64,000 nt of DNA from Marinobacter sp. 1-4A (GCF_016597725.1 NZ_VCGY01000002.1:372001-436000); one strand, 5' to 3'; positions 46,504 to 55,790 are shown, counted from the first letter of the stretch. A program made the numbers and translations. The notes: generated by a model not told the origin, from the letters alone.

Positions 46504-47178
46504 ATGACCGATACCATCTGGCCCATGGATGAACGCCCTCGTGAACGATTGCTCGCCCACGGTGCCGAAAGCCTCTCTGACGCAGAGCTACTGGCTATTT
46601 TTCTACGCACCGGCACAAGCGGCATGCCGGTTATGGAGCTCTCACGCTTTCTTTTGCAGGAGTTTTCCGGCTTGCGCGGGCTCCTAACGGCATCTCGCAG
46701 GCAATTTTGCGGCGTAAAAGGGCTAGGCACCGCGAAATACTCACAGGTTCAAGCTGCGATGGAAATGGCCCGACGCGTGATGGACGAACCCTTGCGCCAA
46801 GGCGACCCGCTGCGCTCACCGGAGGATACCCGGCGCTTTCTCACAAGCAGGCTGGGTACTTATCCCCACGAAGTCTTTGCGGGTTTATTTCTGGACAACA
46901 GGCACCGGGTTATCCAGTACCGGGAATTGTTTCGGGGCACCATTGACGGAGCCGCCGTATACCCTCGGGAGGTTGTGCGCCAAGCTTTGGAAGATAATGC
47001 TGCCGCCGTTATCTTTGCCCACAACCACCCCTCCGGCGTCGCCGAACCCAGTCAGGCTGATATTTCCTTAACCAAACGCTTAAAAGAAGCGCTTGGCCTT
47101 GTGGATATCAGGGTTCTTGACCATATGGTAGTGGGCCACGGTGAGGTAATATCACTCGCAGAACGTGGATTGATGTAA
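46504..47178 (+). CDS. radC: RadC family JAB-domain protein
   Basis: 224-residue protein. The N-terminal third contains a helix-hairpin-helix-like region ([18 protein letters not shown]) after [20 protein letters not shown]; the C-terminal JAB/MPN metalloprotease-like domain has the HxH-x7-S-x2-D pattern in [18 protein letters not shown]. Once linked to DNA repair; its actual role is unsettled. ATG at 46504 follows AGGA by seven bases. Confidence 0.93.
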   Translation: MTDTIWPMDERPRERLLAHGAESLSDAELLAIFLRTGTSGMPVMELSRFLLQEFSGLRGLLTASRRQFCGVKGLGTAKYSQVQAAMEMARRVMDEPLRQGDPLRSPEDTRRFLTSRLGTYPHEVFAGLFLDNRHRVIQYRELFRGTIDGAAVYPREVVRQALEDNAAAVIFAHNHPSGVAEPSQADISLTKRLKEALGLVDIRVLDHMVVGHGEVISLAERGLM

Positions 47179-47226
47179 GCCATCCTAGGCGAATGCAGGA
47201 AAACTGGCCAAATTCCCAACAATTTT

Positions 47227-47255
47227 TTGCGTTGGGGAGCTGGTTCTGGTATAAA
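47227..47255 (+). promoter_or_regulatory. Sigma-70-type promoter for rpmB-rpmG
   Basis: TTGCGT (47227-47232) and TATAAA (47250-47255) are separated by exactly 17 bp. Transcription would start near 47262, leaving a leader of about 135 bases before rpmB. The match and position before a ribosomal operon make this a good candidate. Confidence 0.65.
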
Positions 47256-47395
47256 AGCGTCCCTTTCTGGCGGCGTCTGGCGAGCAGCGTTCAGTTCAGG
47301 GGCGCAAACGGGAACCTAACCGTTCCTCGGCAACCAGAGACGCATTAAAATCGAATTCGTATTTATTAAGACCATTGCTCAGGTCGGAGGCAAGT

Positions 47396-47632
47396 ATGTC
47401 CAGAGTTTGTCAGGTAACCGGTAAGCGTCCGGTTTCCGGTAACAATGTTTCTCACGCGATGAACCACACCCGTCGTCGCTTTCTGCCTAACCTGCAAAGC
47501 AAGCGCTTTTGGGTTGAGTCTGAAAAGCGTTTCGTAAGGCTGCGCACCTCTACCAAGGGTATGCGCATCATCGATAAAAATGGTATTGACGCTGTATTGG
47601 CCGATCTTCGTGCCCGCGGCGAGAAAGTATAA
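47396..47632 (+). CDS. rpmB: 50S ribosomal protein L28
   Basis: 78-residue ribosomal protein with the canonical opening [20 protein letters not shown] and the basic [18 protein letters not shown] stretch. GGAGG lies just before the ATG at 47396; an upstream in-frame extension to 47375 is not real. It is paired with rpmG 11 bp downstream, as in most gammaproteobacteria. Confidence 0.97.
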   Translation: MSRVCQVTGKRPVSGNNVSHAMNHTRRRFLPNLQSKRFWVESEKRFVRLRTSTKGMRIIDKNGIDAVLADLRARGEKV

Positions 47633-47643
47633 GGAGCCGCATC

Positions 47644-47799
47644 ATGCGCGAAAAAATCAAGCTGGTTTCATCAGCAGGCACGGGTCACTTCTACACGACC
47701 ATGAAGAATAAGCGTAACACTCCGGAAAAAATCGAGATCAAAAAGTACGATCCGGTTGTCCGCAAGCACGTTGCGTACAAGGAAGCCAAGATCAAGTAA
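47644..47799 (+). CDS. rpmG: 50S ribosomal protein L33
   Basis: 51-residue ribosomal protein read directly from the sequence: begins [19 protein letters not shown] and ends [11 protein letters not shown]. It lacks the zinc-binding CxxC pairs, so it is the zinc-independent type usual in gammaproteobacteria. AAGGAG precedes the ATG by nine bases. A strong terminator follows 20-50 bp after the stop. Confidence 0.96.
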   Translation: MREKIKLVSSAGTGHFYTTMKNKRNTPEKIEIKKYDPVVRKHVAYKEAKIK

Positions 47800-47817
47800 T
47801 TTTTGATCTTGAATCCA

Positions 47818-47847
47818 CAAAAAAACTCGGCGCTGCCGAGTTTTTTT
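47818..47847 (+). terminator. Intrinsic terminator after rpmG
   Basis: ACTCGGC (47825-47831) and GCCGAGT (47835-47841) form a perfect stem with a three-base loop, preceded by a run of A and followed by a run of seven T (47841-47847). The flanking A run means it could also serve the convergent gene on the other strand, which ends at 47866. Confidence 0.92.
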
Positions 47848-47865
47848 GTATGTACTTCGATTTTC

Positions 47866-48726
47866 TCAGAACTTTTTCAAATACCCGTCTGGCAACGCTA
47901 TATCCATGGCAATCGGCAAGTGGTCGGACATGGGATAGCTCACCACTTCCGAGTTCCTTATCTGCAAACTCGGGCTCACCAGAATATGATCCAGCGCCTT
48001 CTCGGGCCGCCAGCTTGGAAAGCTGTGGGCACTGTCCGGCAGAGGTATCAAATCTGTCTCTTTCAAGGGGGTCTGGGTTAACAACTGCTCAGCATGGGCA
48101 TTCATATCACCCATCAGCACCACATGCCGGTACTTTGATATCAACTCGCTGATAAAGCCCAACTGGCGCTGCTGCCCCGACTTACTCAGTGCGAGGTGCA
48201 TCATCACCAAAACCAGCGGATCTTCTTCGGTACCATAGCGGGCGACAATTGCCCCCCTTCCGGGAAGCCGACCCGGCAATTTGTACTCTTTTACATCCAA
48301 GGGCCGGAACCGACTCAGCAAGCCGTTGCTATGCTGGGCAATCTGCCCGAGGTTACGGTTCAACTGCTGATGCCAGTAAGGAATACCCGCTGCTTCGGCG
48401 AGATACTGGACCTGATTGATATGGCCGCTGCGCAAACTCCCTCCGTCACACTCCTGCAGCGCCACTACATCGTAGTTGCTAAGCAACGAGGCTATGCGAT
48501 CCAAATTCTCGATACGATTGCGGTGGGGAAGGAAGTGCTGCCAACCTCTGGTTAAATAGTGACGGTAAGAAGAGGTGTTGATACCCACTTGTATATTGAA
48601 CGTAAGCAACCGGAGGTGACGCTGGGGCTCAAACTCGGGCACATGCTCAAGGCCCGAGTTTGAGCCTTTCGACTCATCCCGGGCGCTGAGAATGCCATTA
48701 AGCTGCTTCCTAAAGCGTTTATACAT
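47866..48726 (-). CDS. Endonuclease/exonuclease/phosphatase family protein
   Basis: 286-residue metal-dependent hydrolase of the DNase I/AP-endonuclease/phosphodiesterase superfamily. Motifs: LRLLTFNIQVGINTSSYRHY, DVVALQECDGGS (metal-binding Glu), LVMMHLALSKSGQQRQLGF, VVLMGDMNAHAEQL and the catalytic pair in VVSYPMSDHLPIAMD. No signal peptide. The substrate, nucleic acid or phospholipid/phosphoester, cannot be told. It lies downstream of dsbA, as in P. aeruginosa. Confidence 0.9.
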   Translation of the reverse strand: MYKRFRKQLNGILSARDESKGSNSGLEHVPEFEPQRHLRLLTFNIQVGINTSSYRHYLTRGWQHFLPHRNRIENLDRIASLLSNYDVVALQECDGGSLRSGHINQVQYLAEAAGIPYWHQQLNRNLGQIAQHSNGLLSRFRPLDVKEYKLPGRLPGRGAIVARYGTEEDPLVLVMMHLALSKSGQQRQLGFISELISKYRHVVLMGDMNAHAEQLLTQTPLKETDLIPLPDSAHSFPSWRPEKALDHILVSPSLQIRNSEVVSYPMSDHLPIAMDIALPDGYLKKF

Positions 48727-48736
48727 AGTGTTGCTG

Positions 48737-49372
48737 CTATTTCGCTGCAGAGCGCTCTTTCTCTACCAGATAGTCTACTACCGCCAGCGTTGCCTCCAGA
48801 CTACCGGCCATGGACGCACTAACCGTGTACTTGCCATTTACTAGCATAGTCGGTGTGCCCGTAATACGCGCACCACGAATTTTGGACTGGGCCTGCTGCA
48901 TACGCGCATTCACACCGAAGCTGTTGAAGTTATTCAGAAACTCTTCACGATCGACACCATGATCCGCAACAAAATTCGCCAGAGACTCCCCATCATTTAG
49001 CGGCCGACGCTGACCCGCCAATGCCTCGAACAGAGCATCGTGTACTTTATCTAGCGAGTTCATCGCTTCAAGCGCATAGAAGGCTTGAGCGTGGGGAACC
49101 CAGGAACGCCCCAGAGCCGCAGGAATGCGCACATAATTTACATCATCTGGAGCTTTGGCTTCCCAGCTCTCAGCCAGCGGCTTGAAGTTATAGCAGTGGG
49201 GGCAGCCGTACCAGAAAACCTCTGCAACCTCGATGCCTGAATCCGTATCTGTGCGCACAGGGGTGTCGAGCTTTTTGTAATGCGTTCCTTCCTGCCAGTC
49301 TGCCGCATTGGCTTGACCAAATACGGCCAAAGCCACCAAAAACAAGCCAACTGATCTAAGTGCTCGAAACAT
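48737..49372 (-). CDS. dsbA: Thiol:disulfide interchange protein DsbA
   Basis: 211-residue periplasmic oxidase that introduces disulfides into exported proteins. Signal peptide (SVGLFLVALAVFGQANAA), active site WYGCPHCYNF (CPHC) and cis-Pro loop TGTPTMLVNGKY are intact; a helical insertion lies between. It starts 146 bp after the cytochrome c4 gene end, with that gene's terminator in between, so it has its own promoter. Confidence 0.95.
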   Translation of the reverse strand: MFRALRSVGLFLVALAVFGQANAADWQEGTHYKKLDTPVRTDTDSGIEVAEVFWYGCPHCYNFKPLAESWEAKAPDDVNYVRIPAALGRSWVPHAQAFYALEAMNSLDKVHDALFEALAGQRRPLNDGESLANFVADHGVDREEFLNNFNSFGVNARMQQAQSKIRGARITGTPTMLVNGKYTVSASMAGSLEATLAVVDYLVEKERSAAK

Positions 49373-49469
49373 GAAGTGTCTCCAAAGTTTATAAGTGTCG
49401 TTATAGGGGAATTATGACCTGCTGAGCCTGAAAAGTTCCACAGTTTGTGGATTACAGGATCGACAGACG

Positions 49470-49491
49470 AAAAACCCCGCACAAGGCGGGG
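49470..49491 (-). terminator. Intrinsic terminator of the cytochrome c4 gene
   Basis: On the minus strand CCCCGC/GCGGGG arms (49486-49491 with 49475-49480) form a stem followed by five T (49474-49470). It begins 27 bp after the cytochrome c4 stop. Confidence 0.85.
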
Positions 49492-49518
49492 CTTTTCATC
49501 AAACTGAGAACGCTTGTA

Positions 49519-50127
49519 TCAATTCAGACCAGAAATATAGCTGGAAACCGCTTCAATTTCCGCATCGGTCAATCTGGCAGACACGTCCATCATGATTGCC
49601 GCATTTGCGCCGTTCGCCCGAGTACCATCGCGGTAGGCTTCTAGCTGCTTAACTAGATACTCAGCATTCTGGCCACCAATATGCGGATAGCCGGCAGGCC
49701 CGTTACCCTTGCCCTGCGGGCTATGGCACGCCGCACAGGCTGGAACGCCAGAAGCCATATTGCCACCGCGATAAAGCGCAGCGCCTTTCTCTACCAACTC
49801 TGGGTCAGCCTGGCTTACAACCATCTTTTGGTTGGCAAAATAGGCTGCCAGATCTTCAAGATCCTGCTTTGACTTGCCCGTCAGCTGGCCGATCATCTCC
49901 GGAATCGGGCGGGCATCTTCCTGAATCGCCACTAACTGGTTATACAGATACTTTTCGCCTAGCCCGGATATTTTCGGATAGACGCCCATTATTGGCTTGG
50001 CTCCACCCTGGCCATGGCATGCCTGACAGGCTGCCGCCGCTTGCTTGCCTGCTTCAGGATCCCCTGCTCCGTGCGCCATAGCTGTAAGGCCAAGGCCGAA
50101 AACAAATCCTGCGATCAGTTTCTTCAT
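49519..50127 (-). CDS. Cytochrome c4 (diheme)
   Basis: 202-residue periplasmic diheme cytochrome. Signal peptide MKKLIAGFVFGLGLTAMAHG, then two class I c domains with heme sites CQACHG (Cys34, Cys37, His38) and CAACHS (Cys131, Cys134, His135) and downstream Met ligands (for example GGNMASGV belongs to the linker; PEMIGQLTG carries the first). It passes electrons to terminal oxidases such as cbb3. Its position between dsbA and engB matches Pseudomonas. Confidence 0.93.
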   Translation of the reverse strand: MKKLIAGFVFGLGLTAMAHGAGDPEAGKQAAAACQACHGQGGAKPIMGVYPKISGLGEKYLYNQLVAIQEDARPIPEMIGQLTGKSKQDLEDLAAYFANQKMVVSQADPELVEKGAALYRGGNMASGVPACAACHSPQGKGNGPAGYPHIGGQNAEYLVKQLEAYRDGTRANGANAAIMMDVSARLTDAEIEAVSSYISGLN

Positions 50128-50300
50128 GCTCGCTCCGCTTCTCTCATCTCGAAAATATTCTTAGTTTGCAGCTGGCAGGCGCTGTTCAGTCAGGCTCAAG
50201 ACCAAGGCTGACAGCGGTTACGCCAAGCGTACCGCCCGGAATTGGTGTAGCATTATACATTAATCCCTGATAACTGAAATCCAAAGGAAAGCCAACCGCT

Positions 50301-50945
50301 GTGGACTCTGATCTGACTCAAAAAAGCATCTCTTTTAACAGCGCTCGCTTCCTGATAAGCGCGCCCCGACTGGAAGACTGCCCGCCAGACACTGGCGCAG
50401 AAGTGGCTTTCGCCGGACGCTCAAACGCAGGAAAGTCCAGCGCCATGAACGCCATTACTGCCAACGGCAAACTCGCCCGCACCAGTAAAACCCCAGGGCG
50501 CACGCGTTTAATCAACTTTTTTTCCCTAAACCGCGAAAATGCTCGGCTAGTAGACCTGCCGGGATACGGCTACGCGAAAGTCTCCCGAGACATGAAAGAT
50601 GACTGGCAAAAGCATCTCGGGCAATACTTGAACGACCGTCGATGTTTGCGCGGTCTGGTTTTGGTCATGGATATCCGCCACCCGCTGACCGAATTTGACC
50701 AAATGATGGTGGAATGGTGCGAACATAACAAGTTGCCGCTGATGATTCTGGCCACAAAAGCCGACAAACTTAAATTCGGGCAAGCCAAAACCACCATGCT
50801 GGAGATTTCCAAAAAGCTTCAGGAATTCACCTGTGTCGAGCACTTGGTTATGTTTTCATCAACATCAAAACGTGGCGTTGATGAGTGCCGGGCGGCACTA
50901 ACAGATTGGCTGGAAAACGCCGGGGAAGAGCTACGACAGGAATGA
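50301..50945 (+). CDS. engB: Ribosome biogenesis GTPase EngB/YihA
   Basis: 214-residue GTPase needed for 50S subunit assembly. G1 is [11 protein letters not shown]2 threonine lies in [14 protein letters not shown]3 is [10 protein letters not shown]4 is ATKADK and G5 is near MFSSTSKRG. The start is GTG at 50301. Divergent from cytochrome c4. No sRNA of the spf/ErsA type was recognised beside it, although such genes occur near engB in relatives. Confidence 0.94.
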   Translation: MDSDLTQKSISFNSARFLISAPRLEDCPPDTGAEVAFAGRSNAGKSSAMNAITANGKLARTSKTPGRTRLINFFSLNRENARLVDLPGYGYAKVSRDMKDDWQKHLGQYLNDRRCLRGLVLVMDIRHPLTEFDQMMVEWCEHNKLPLMILATKADKLKFGQAKTTMLEISKKLQEFTCVEHLVMFSSTSKRGVDECRAALTDWLENAGEELRQE

Positions 50946-50975
50946 AAAAACCGGCCTGAAAAAAGTCAGGCCGGT
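50944..50975 (-). terminator. Intrinsic terminator, leftward
   Basis: ACCGGCCTG (50950-50958) and CAGGCCGGT (50967-50975) form a 9-bp stem with a loop of eight bases. On the minus strand it is followed by six T (50949-50944), so it ends leftward transcripts from the TetR gene; on the plus strand only A follows, giving at most weak termination for engB. Confidence 0.8.
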
Positions 50976-51131
50976 AAAACGTCAGGGTTTGCGACGTGCT
51001 AAAACCTGAGAACTCCCTCAGGAGGCGCTGGAAATGTCCGAATTCCCGGCGCCGATAGTTGTGACAACCCCCTGCAGGAAAAGTTCCGGGCCAGAGAGTT
51101 GCAACACGGCCCAATACCCGTGCACCTTAAG

Positions 51132-51812
51132 TCAGCCCAGCGAAGCTTCACACTCACCTTCCTGCTCAGGCAGCTTTGGCCGGTATTTCTCCCGCAACAT
51201 CATAACCTGCTCACGGTACGCTGGCGTCAGGTAGGGTATTTCGAGCGTTAACACCTGATAAATACCCTGCTTTAGCTCCCGCAATGTCAGGCAGGCGGAC
51301 GCTTTTTCCCCATGAGCTGTTTTCAGGAATGCCATCCAGTTGGTAATAACCAACCAAACATTCAGCGACATGGCTGAACGGAGGCTTTCTGGCTGGGGCT
51401 CCAAAATGCCGCCATCTGCCAGCTTTTCGAAAATAAGGCTTATGGCCGCGAGACACCGGTTGGTAAATTCGCGGTAGTCGTTGCGCAAGCGCGAATCCCT
51501 GTCTAGCAAGTATTCCAGATCACGGTGAAAAAACCGGTAACTCCACAGGCCATCAAACACCGACTCTAGATAGAACGTCATGTCGTCCAACGTCAGCGCG
51601 CGGCCCTCGGGAATATCAAGGTAGTAATCCACCAGCTTTTCGTATTCCTGAAATATCTCGTAAATAATGTCGGACTTGTTGCGAAAGTGGTAATAGAGGT
51701 TGCCCGGCGATATCGCCAAATGCGCCGCAATGTGATTGGTTGTTACGTTTCGCTCGCCCTGCTCATTAAACAGCTCAAGACTCGACAGCAATATTTTGTC
51801 TCTGGTTTTCAT
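51132..51812 (-). CDS. TetR-family transcriptional regulator of the aldehyde dehydrogenase/GMC unit
   Basis: 226-residue repressor. The helix-turn-helix is TTNHIAAHLAISPGNLYYHF, followed by RNKSDIIYEIFQEYE, as in AcrR/TetR proteins. The ligand domain (LTLDDMTFYLESVFDGLWSYR) is of the TetR_C type with many aromatic residues, fitting a hydrophobic effector. ATG at 51812 gives MKTRDKILLSSLELF; the longer frame is discarded. It is divergent from the aldehyde dehydrogenase gene, and a 16-bp palindrome lies between them, so it probably represses that operon and itself. Confidence 0.88.
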   Translation of the reverse strand: MKTRDKILLSSLELFNEQGERNVTTNHIAAHLAISPGNLYYHFRNKSDIIYEIFQEYEKLVDYYLDIPEGRALTLDDMTFYLESVFDGLWSYRFFHRDLEYLLDRDSRLRNDYREFTNRCLAAISLIFEKLADGGILEPQPESLRSAMSLNVWLVITNWMAFLKTAHGEKASACLTLRELKQGIYQVLTLEIPYLTPAYREQVMMLREKYRPKLPEQEGECEASLG

Positions 51813-51873
51813 AGGCTCATCGGCGTTTGTTGTTTTACAGCCCACAGATGGCCTGATTCGCCATTGGAGCTGC

Positions 51874-51902
51874 TTGACTCACTAGAGTATATACTCTAAT
51901 AA
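51874..51902 (+). promoter_or_regulatory. Promoter of the aldehyde dehydrogenase operon with embedded operator
   Basis: TTGACT (51874-51879) and TAATAA (51897-51902) are spaced 17 bp. The perfect palindrome TAGAGTATATACTCTA (51883-51898) fills the spacer and touches the -10 box. Binding of a TetR dimer there would block RNA polymerase. This is inferred from position and symmetry. Confidence 0.6.
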
Positions 51903-51989
51903 TACCTTCAAGTGCAAATTGAGCGTTTTTTCGCCATAACAATACATCAGGCTATCGCCGCTAAACGGCGCAGCCAAAAGGAGGACACC

Positions 51990-53435
51990 ATGGGTGCCAG
52001 CGCGGTTCAGCTCACAGAGAGCAATAGTCACATTCAGCAGACCCACCGGGTGTTTGAAGTCCAAAAGAAGGCGTTTCACGACCACCCTACGCCGTCGCTG
52101 GCGGAGCGCCAGGAAAACCTGAATCGACTCAAACAAGCCCTGCTGTCCTACCAGGATCGCATAGTGGACGCCATTGACCGGGATTTTTCCTGCCGCTCCC
52201 GGGACGAATCACTTATCGCAGAAGTTATGCCGTCCATTCAGGGCATTAATTACACTTTGAAAAACCTCGAAGGCTGGATGAAGCCTTCCCGCCGGCACGT
52301 ATCCATTCTGTTCCGGCCTGCCAGCAACAAGGTTTGTTACCAGCCGAAAGGCGTTGTTGGCGTGATTGTGCCTTGGAATTACCCGCTGTATCTGGCTGTG
52401 GGGCCTCTTGTTGCCTCTCTCGCCGCGGGAAACCGAACCATGATCAAGATGTCCGAATTCACGCCCCATACATCAGCTCTGTTCAAAGAACTAATTGAGG
52501 CCACTTTTCCGGAAGATCTAGTGGCCGTAATCAATGGCGAAGCCGACGTTGCGGCTGACTTTTCCGCACGGCCTTTCGATCACATGCTGTTCACCGGTTC
52601 CACATCGGTCGGCAAGTTAGTGATGCGGGCTGCCTCTGAGAACCTAACACCCGTAACTCTGGAGCTGGGCGGCAAATCGCCCGCTATTGTTTCTCCAGAC
52701 GTGCCTTTGGAGGATGCGGCGCAGCGTATTGCATTCGGCAAGGCATTCAACGCAGGCCAAACCTGTGTGGCACCGGATTACGTACTTTGCCCGGCTGATC
52801 GCACACAAGCCTTCGTAGACGAGTTCCGCGCCCAGTTTGCGGAAATGTACCCTTCCCTTCGGGATAACGACGACTACACGGCCATTATCAATGAGCGCCA
52901 GTACAAGCGACTGAAGGGTTACCTTGAGGACGCCAAAGCGAAAGGTGCCGAGCTGATTGAGATGAACCCTGCACAGGAAAACATGGGCGATGGCACTCAT
53001 AAGATTCCGGTAACACTGGTTTTGAAAACCACGCCGGACATGAAACTTATGCAGGATGAAATCTTCGGGCCTATCCTGCCAATTGTAAGTTACGGCAACC
53101 TTGATGAAGCGATTCAGTTCATCAACGACCGCCCGCGACCTCTGGCCCTGTACTTTTTTGGCTACGACCGCGACCAGCAAAAGCAAGTGATCGATCACAC
53201 CCTCTCGGGGGGCATGTGCATTAACGATTCCCTGATGCACGTCGCCCAGGACGACCTTCCCTTCGGTGGCGTGGGCGATTCAGGCATGGGTCACTACCAT
53301 GGCAAGGAAGGCTTCCTGACCTTCTCGCACCAACGGGCTATTTTTGCCAAACAGAAATTCAACAGCGGCAAGTTTGTTTATCCTCCTTATGGGACAGCCG
53401 CCCATAAAATGATCTACAAATTCTTTATCCGCTAA
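51990..53435 (+). CDS. Coniferyl-type aldehyde dehydrogenase
   Basis: 481-residue NAD(P)-dependent aldehyde dehydrogenase. Cofactor site VIVPWNYPLYLAVGPLV and FTGSTSVGKLVMRAA, catalytic Glu in TLELGGKSPAIV and catalytic Cys in FNAGQTCVAPDYVLCP are intact; the C-terminal VAQDDLPFGGVGDSGMGHYH is typical of the coniferyl/fatty aldehyde group. AAGGAGGACACC precedes ATG 51990, so the start is firm. It probably oxidises an aldehyde produced by the downstream GMC oxidoreductase. Confidence 0.9.
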   Translation: MGASAVQLTESNSHIQQTHRVFEVQKKAFHDHPTPSLAERQENLNRLKQALLSYQDRIVDAIDRDFSCRSRDESLIAEVMPSIQGINYTLKNLEGWMKPSRRHVSILFRPASNKVCYQPKGVVGVIVPWNYPLYLAVGPLVASLAAGNRTMIKMSEFTPHTSALFKELIEATFPEDLVAVINGEADVAADFSARPFDHMLFTGSTSVGKLVMRAASENLTPVTLELGGKSPAIVSPDVPLEDAAQRIAFGKAFNAGQTCVAPDYVLCPADRTQAFVDEFRAQFAEMYPSLRDNDDYTAIINERQYKRLKGYLEDAKAKGAELIEMNPAQENMGDGTHKIPVTLVLKTTPDMKLMQDEIFGPILPIVSYGNLDEAIQFINDRPRPLALYFFGYDRDQQKQVIDHTLSGGMCINDSLMHVAQDDLPFGGVGDSGMGHYHGKEGFLTFSHQRAIFAKQKFNSGKFVYPPYGTAAHKMIYKFFIR

Positions 53436-53505
53436 GCGCCTTGAATTATAACCGGGGCGCTAGGGCCCCGGTTATCGCCATACTAACAATAAGAGTGAGC
53501 CAATT

Positions 53506-54141
53506 ATGACCGACCCCCTCACCCTACCCGAAGGGCAGGACTCGATATCTTTGGATCGGCGCAGCTTACTTCGCACCGGGCTGGGTGGCGCCTTATTTTT
53601 GGGCACCATTAGTGTCACTGCGGGCCTGAGTGGCTGCGCAACTTCACCAGCTGGGCGGTTAGGCGCTGTTGAAACACGCATGGATGCACGGTACAGGTTC
53701 CAGTTCTTGACAGCAGACGACATCAAACTGTTCGAAGCTCTGCTACCGGCCATTCTCGGTTCCGCACTGCCGGAGCAGGCCAACGCCCGACGCATGGCTA
53801 TTGCCAGCACAGTCGAGCGCATTGACGCCGGTATTCACAAATTCGGCCCCGCCAACCAAAAAGAACTCAGACAACTGTTTGATTTGCTCAACTTAGGCAT
53901 TACCCGGGTCACCATCGCACGGATTTGGTCACCTTGGCCGAATGTCACCACGGAACAAGCCAACGGATTTCTCGAACGTTGGCGCTCAAGCAGTATCGGG
54001 CTGCTCAACAATGGCTACATGGCCCTGACCAAAATCAGCAACGTGGCGTTTTACGGTTATCAGGAGAACTGGCATCTTTCCGGTTATCCAGGTCCACCCG
54101 AGTGGGCTGTTCAAGCCTTGCCGCAATTCCGTAAAGCCTGA
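53506..54141 (+). CDS. Tat-signal lipoprotein, putative small subunit of the GMC dehydrogenase
   Basis: 211 residues. The N-terminus combines a twin-arginine motif (DRRSLLRTG, Arg18-Arg19), a hydrophobic segment and a lipobox LSGC with Cys44, so it is predicted to be exported folded by Tat and lipidated. The rest is helical (FLTADDIKLFEALLPAIL, RRMAIASTVERIDAGI, YMALTKISNVAFYGY) and recalls the gluconate 2-dehydrogenase subunit 3 type. It lies between the aldehyde dehydrogenase and GMC genes and may carry the GMC subunit across the membrane. Confidence 0.78.
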   Translation: MTDPLTLPEGQDSISLDRRSLLRTGLGGALFLGTISVTAGLSGCATSPAGRLGAVETRMDARYRFQFLTADDIKLFEALLPAILGSALPEQANARRMAIASTVERIDAGIHKFGPANQKELRQLFDLLNLGITRVTIARIWSPWPNVTTEQANGFLERWRSSSIGLLNNGYMALTKISNVAFYGYQENWHLSGYPGPPEWAVQALPQFRKA

Positions 54142-54197
54142 TCTTCAGCCTGCGGATTAAGCCCGCTGTTATTTTTATTAAAGGGAAACCACCAATC

Positions 54198-55790
54198 ATG
54201 TCGTTCAACGATCGCATTGCTCAGGGTCTGGAATCCGGCTGGAAAGTCATCGACGGCGCTAGACTAACCGAAAATCACACGGCAGAAGCGGATGTGGTTA
54301 TTGTAGGTACGGGCGCAGGTGGCGGAACCACCGCAGAAATTCTCGCCAAGAGCGGCCTCTCCGTTATTTTGGTGGAAGAGGGCCGCCTGTATTACCAAAA
54401 AGACTTCAAAATGGACGAACTTACGTCCTATGCCAATCTCTATCAGGAGGGCATGAGCCGCACGACTAAAGACGGTGCCATTGCGATTTTGCAAGGCCGC
54501 TGCGTAGGCGGCTCGACAACGGTCAACTGGACCAGCAGTTTTCGCACCCCGGATGCAACGCTCAACTATTGGGTGAAGCAGTTTGGCCTAGAGGCACTGA
54601 GCCCGCAGGCTATGGCACCCTGGTTTGAAGGCCGTGAAGCACGGCACTCCATGTCACCCTGGGAAATGGCGCCCAACCTTAACAACGACATACTGCGCCA
54701 AGGTTGCGAGAAGCTGGGCTTTAGTTGGCAGGTGATCCCGCGTAACGTCAAAGGCTGCTGGAATCTGGGTTACTGTGGCGTGGGTTGCCCAACCAACGCC
54801 AAACAGGGTGCATTAATGACCACCATTCCCGGTGCGCTAGATAATAATGCCACTCTGTACCACGGGCTGCGCGCTGAACGGCTGGTGATGAAACAGGACA
54901 AAATTGACACCTTGCAAGCCACAGCAATGGCCAGCGACGGGATCACTCCTACCAATATAACCGTTACGCTTAAAGCCAAGCACTTTGTGGTTGCCGCCAG
55001 TGCGATAGGCTCCCCCGGCCTATTGCTACGCTCCAAACTGCCCGACCCCTACGAGCGCTTGGGAAAGCGATCATTTATTCACCCGGTGAACGCCAGCGTT
55101 GCACACATGCCGAAATTGGTAGATCCGTTTTACGGTGCGCCGCAGTCGGTTTATTCCGACGAGTTCAACTTCCGCAACGGTGTAGATGGCGACGCAGGCT
55201 ACAAGTTGGAGGTACCACCGCTGCACCCGGCCATGTCTGCCGGTGTTGTGCCAGGGCATGGCGACGAACAGGCCAAAAATCTGGCTGGTTTACCCTGGAT
55301 GCAGTCGGTTATCGCATTGGTGCGGGACGGTTTTCACGAAAACAGCACCGGCGGCACAGTATCTCTGCGAGACGACGGCATCCCAATGCTGGATTACTCG
55401 GTCAGCGATTATCTTTGGAAGGGGCTGCGCAACGCGTTCTACACCATGGCGGAAATCCAATTCGCCGCCGGCGCCAAAAAAGTGCGCTTGATGCATTTGG
55501 ACTCTGACTGGTACTCCAGCTGGGCTGATGCCAAAGCGGCCATCGATGGATTTTCCATGAAACCCCACCGGGTTCGTTTGTTCACTGCTCACCAGATGGG
55601 CGGTTGCGGTATGGGAAGCAACCCGAAAGAATCGGTGGTCAATGGGTTTGGCGAGCACCATCAGGTTAACAACCTCAGCGTACATGACGCCTCGATTTTC
55701 CCCACCAGCATTGGCGCAAATCCACAACTGTCTGTGTATGCCTTGGCTGCACGAAACAGCACGCGATTGGCCCAAAGGCTCAAAGCGTAA
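54198..55790 (+). CDS. GMC-family FAD oxidoreductase
   Basis: 530 residues. The FAD-binding Rossmann motif is VIVGTGAGGGTTAEIL (Gly37-Gly43); GRCVGGSTTVNWTSSF and the C-terminal FTAHQMGGCGMG and SVHDASIFPTSIGANPQ complete the GMC pattern. A cysteine-rich YCGVGCPTNAK lies near residue 190, as in cholesterol-oxidase-like and alcohol-dehydrogenase members. It has no export signal of its own, which fits hitchhiking with the upstream Tat lipoprotein. It probably oxidises an alcohol to the aldehyde used by the first gene. Confidence 0.9.
   Translation: MSFNDRIAQGLESGWKVIDGARLTENHTAEADVVIVGTGAGGGTTAEILAKSGLSVILVEEGRLYYQKDFKMDELTSYANLYQEGMSRTTKDGAIAILQGRCVGGSTTVNWTSSFRTPDATLNYWVKQFGLEALSPQAMAPWFEGREARHSMSPWEMAPNLNNDILRQGCEKLGFSWQVIPRNVKGCWNLGYCGVGCPTNAKQGALMTTIPGALDNNATLYHGLRAERLVMKQDKIDTLQATAMASDGITPTNITVTLKAKHFVVAASAIGSPGLLLRSKLPDPYERLGKRSFIHPVNASVAHMPKLVDPFYGAPQSVYSDEFNFRNGVDGDAGYKLEVPPLHPAMSAGVVPGHGDEQAKNLAGLPWMQSVIALVRDGFHENSTGGTVSLRDDGIPMLDYSVSDYLWKGLRNAFYTMAEIQFAAGAKKVRLMHLDSDWYSSWADAKAAIDGFSMKPHRVRLFTAHQMGGCGMGSNPKESVVNGFGEHHQVNNLSVHDASIFPTSIGANPQLSVYALAARNSTRLAQRLKA

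Noticed and set aside
50979..51131. Possible sRNA near engB as in Pseudomonas and E. coli
   Set aside because: The region has a small hairpin but no promoter or independent terminator reading out of it; the stem at 50950-50975 ends leftward transcription. No sRNA can be supported.
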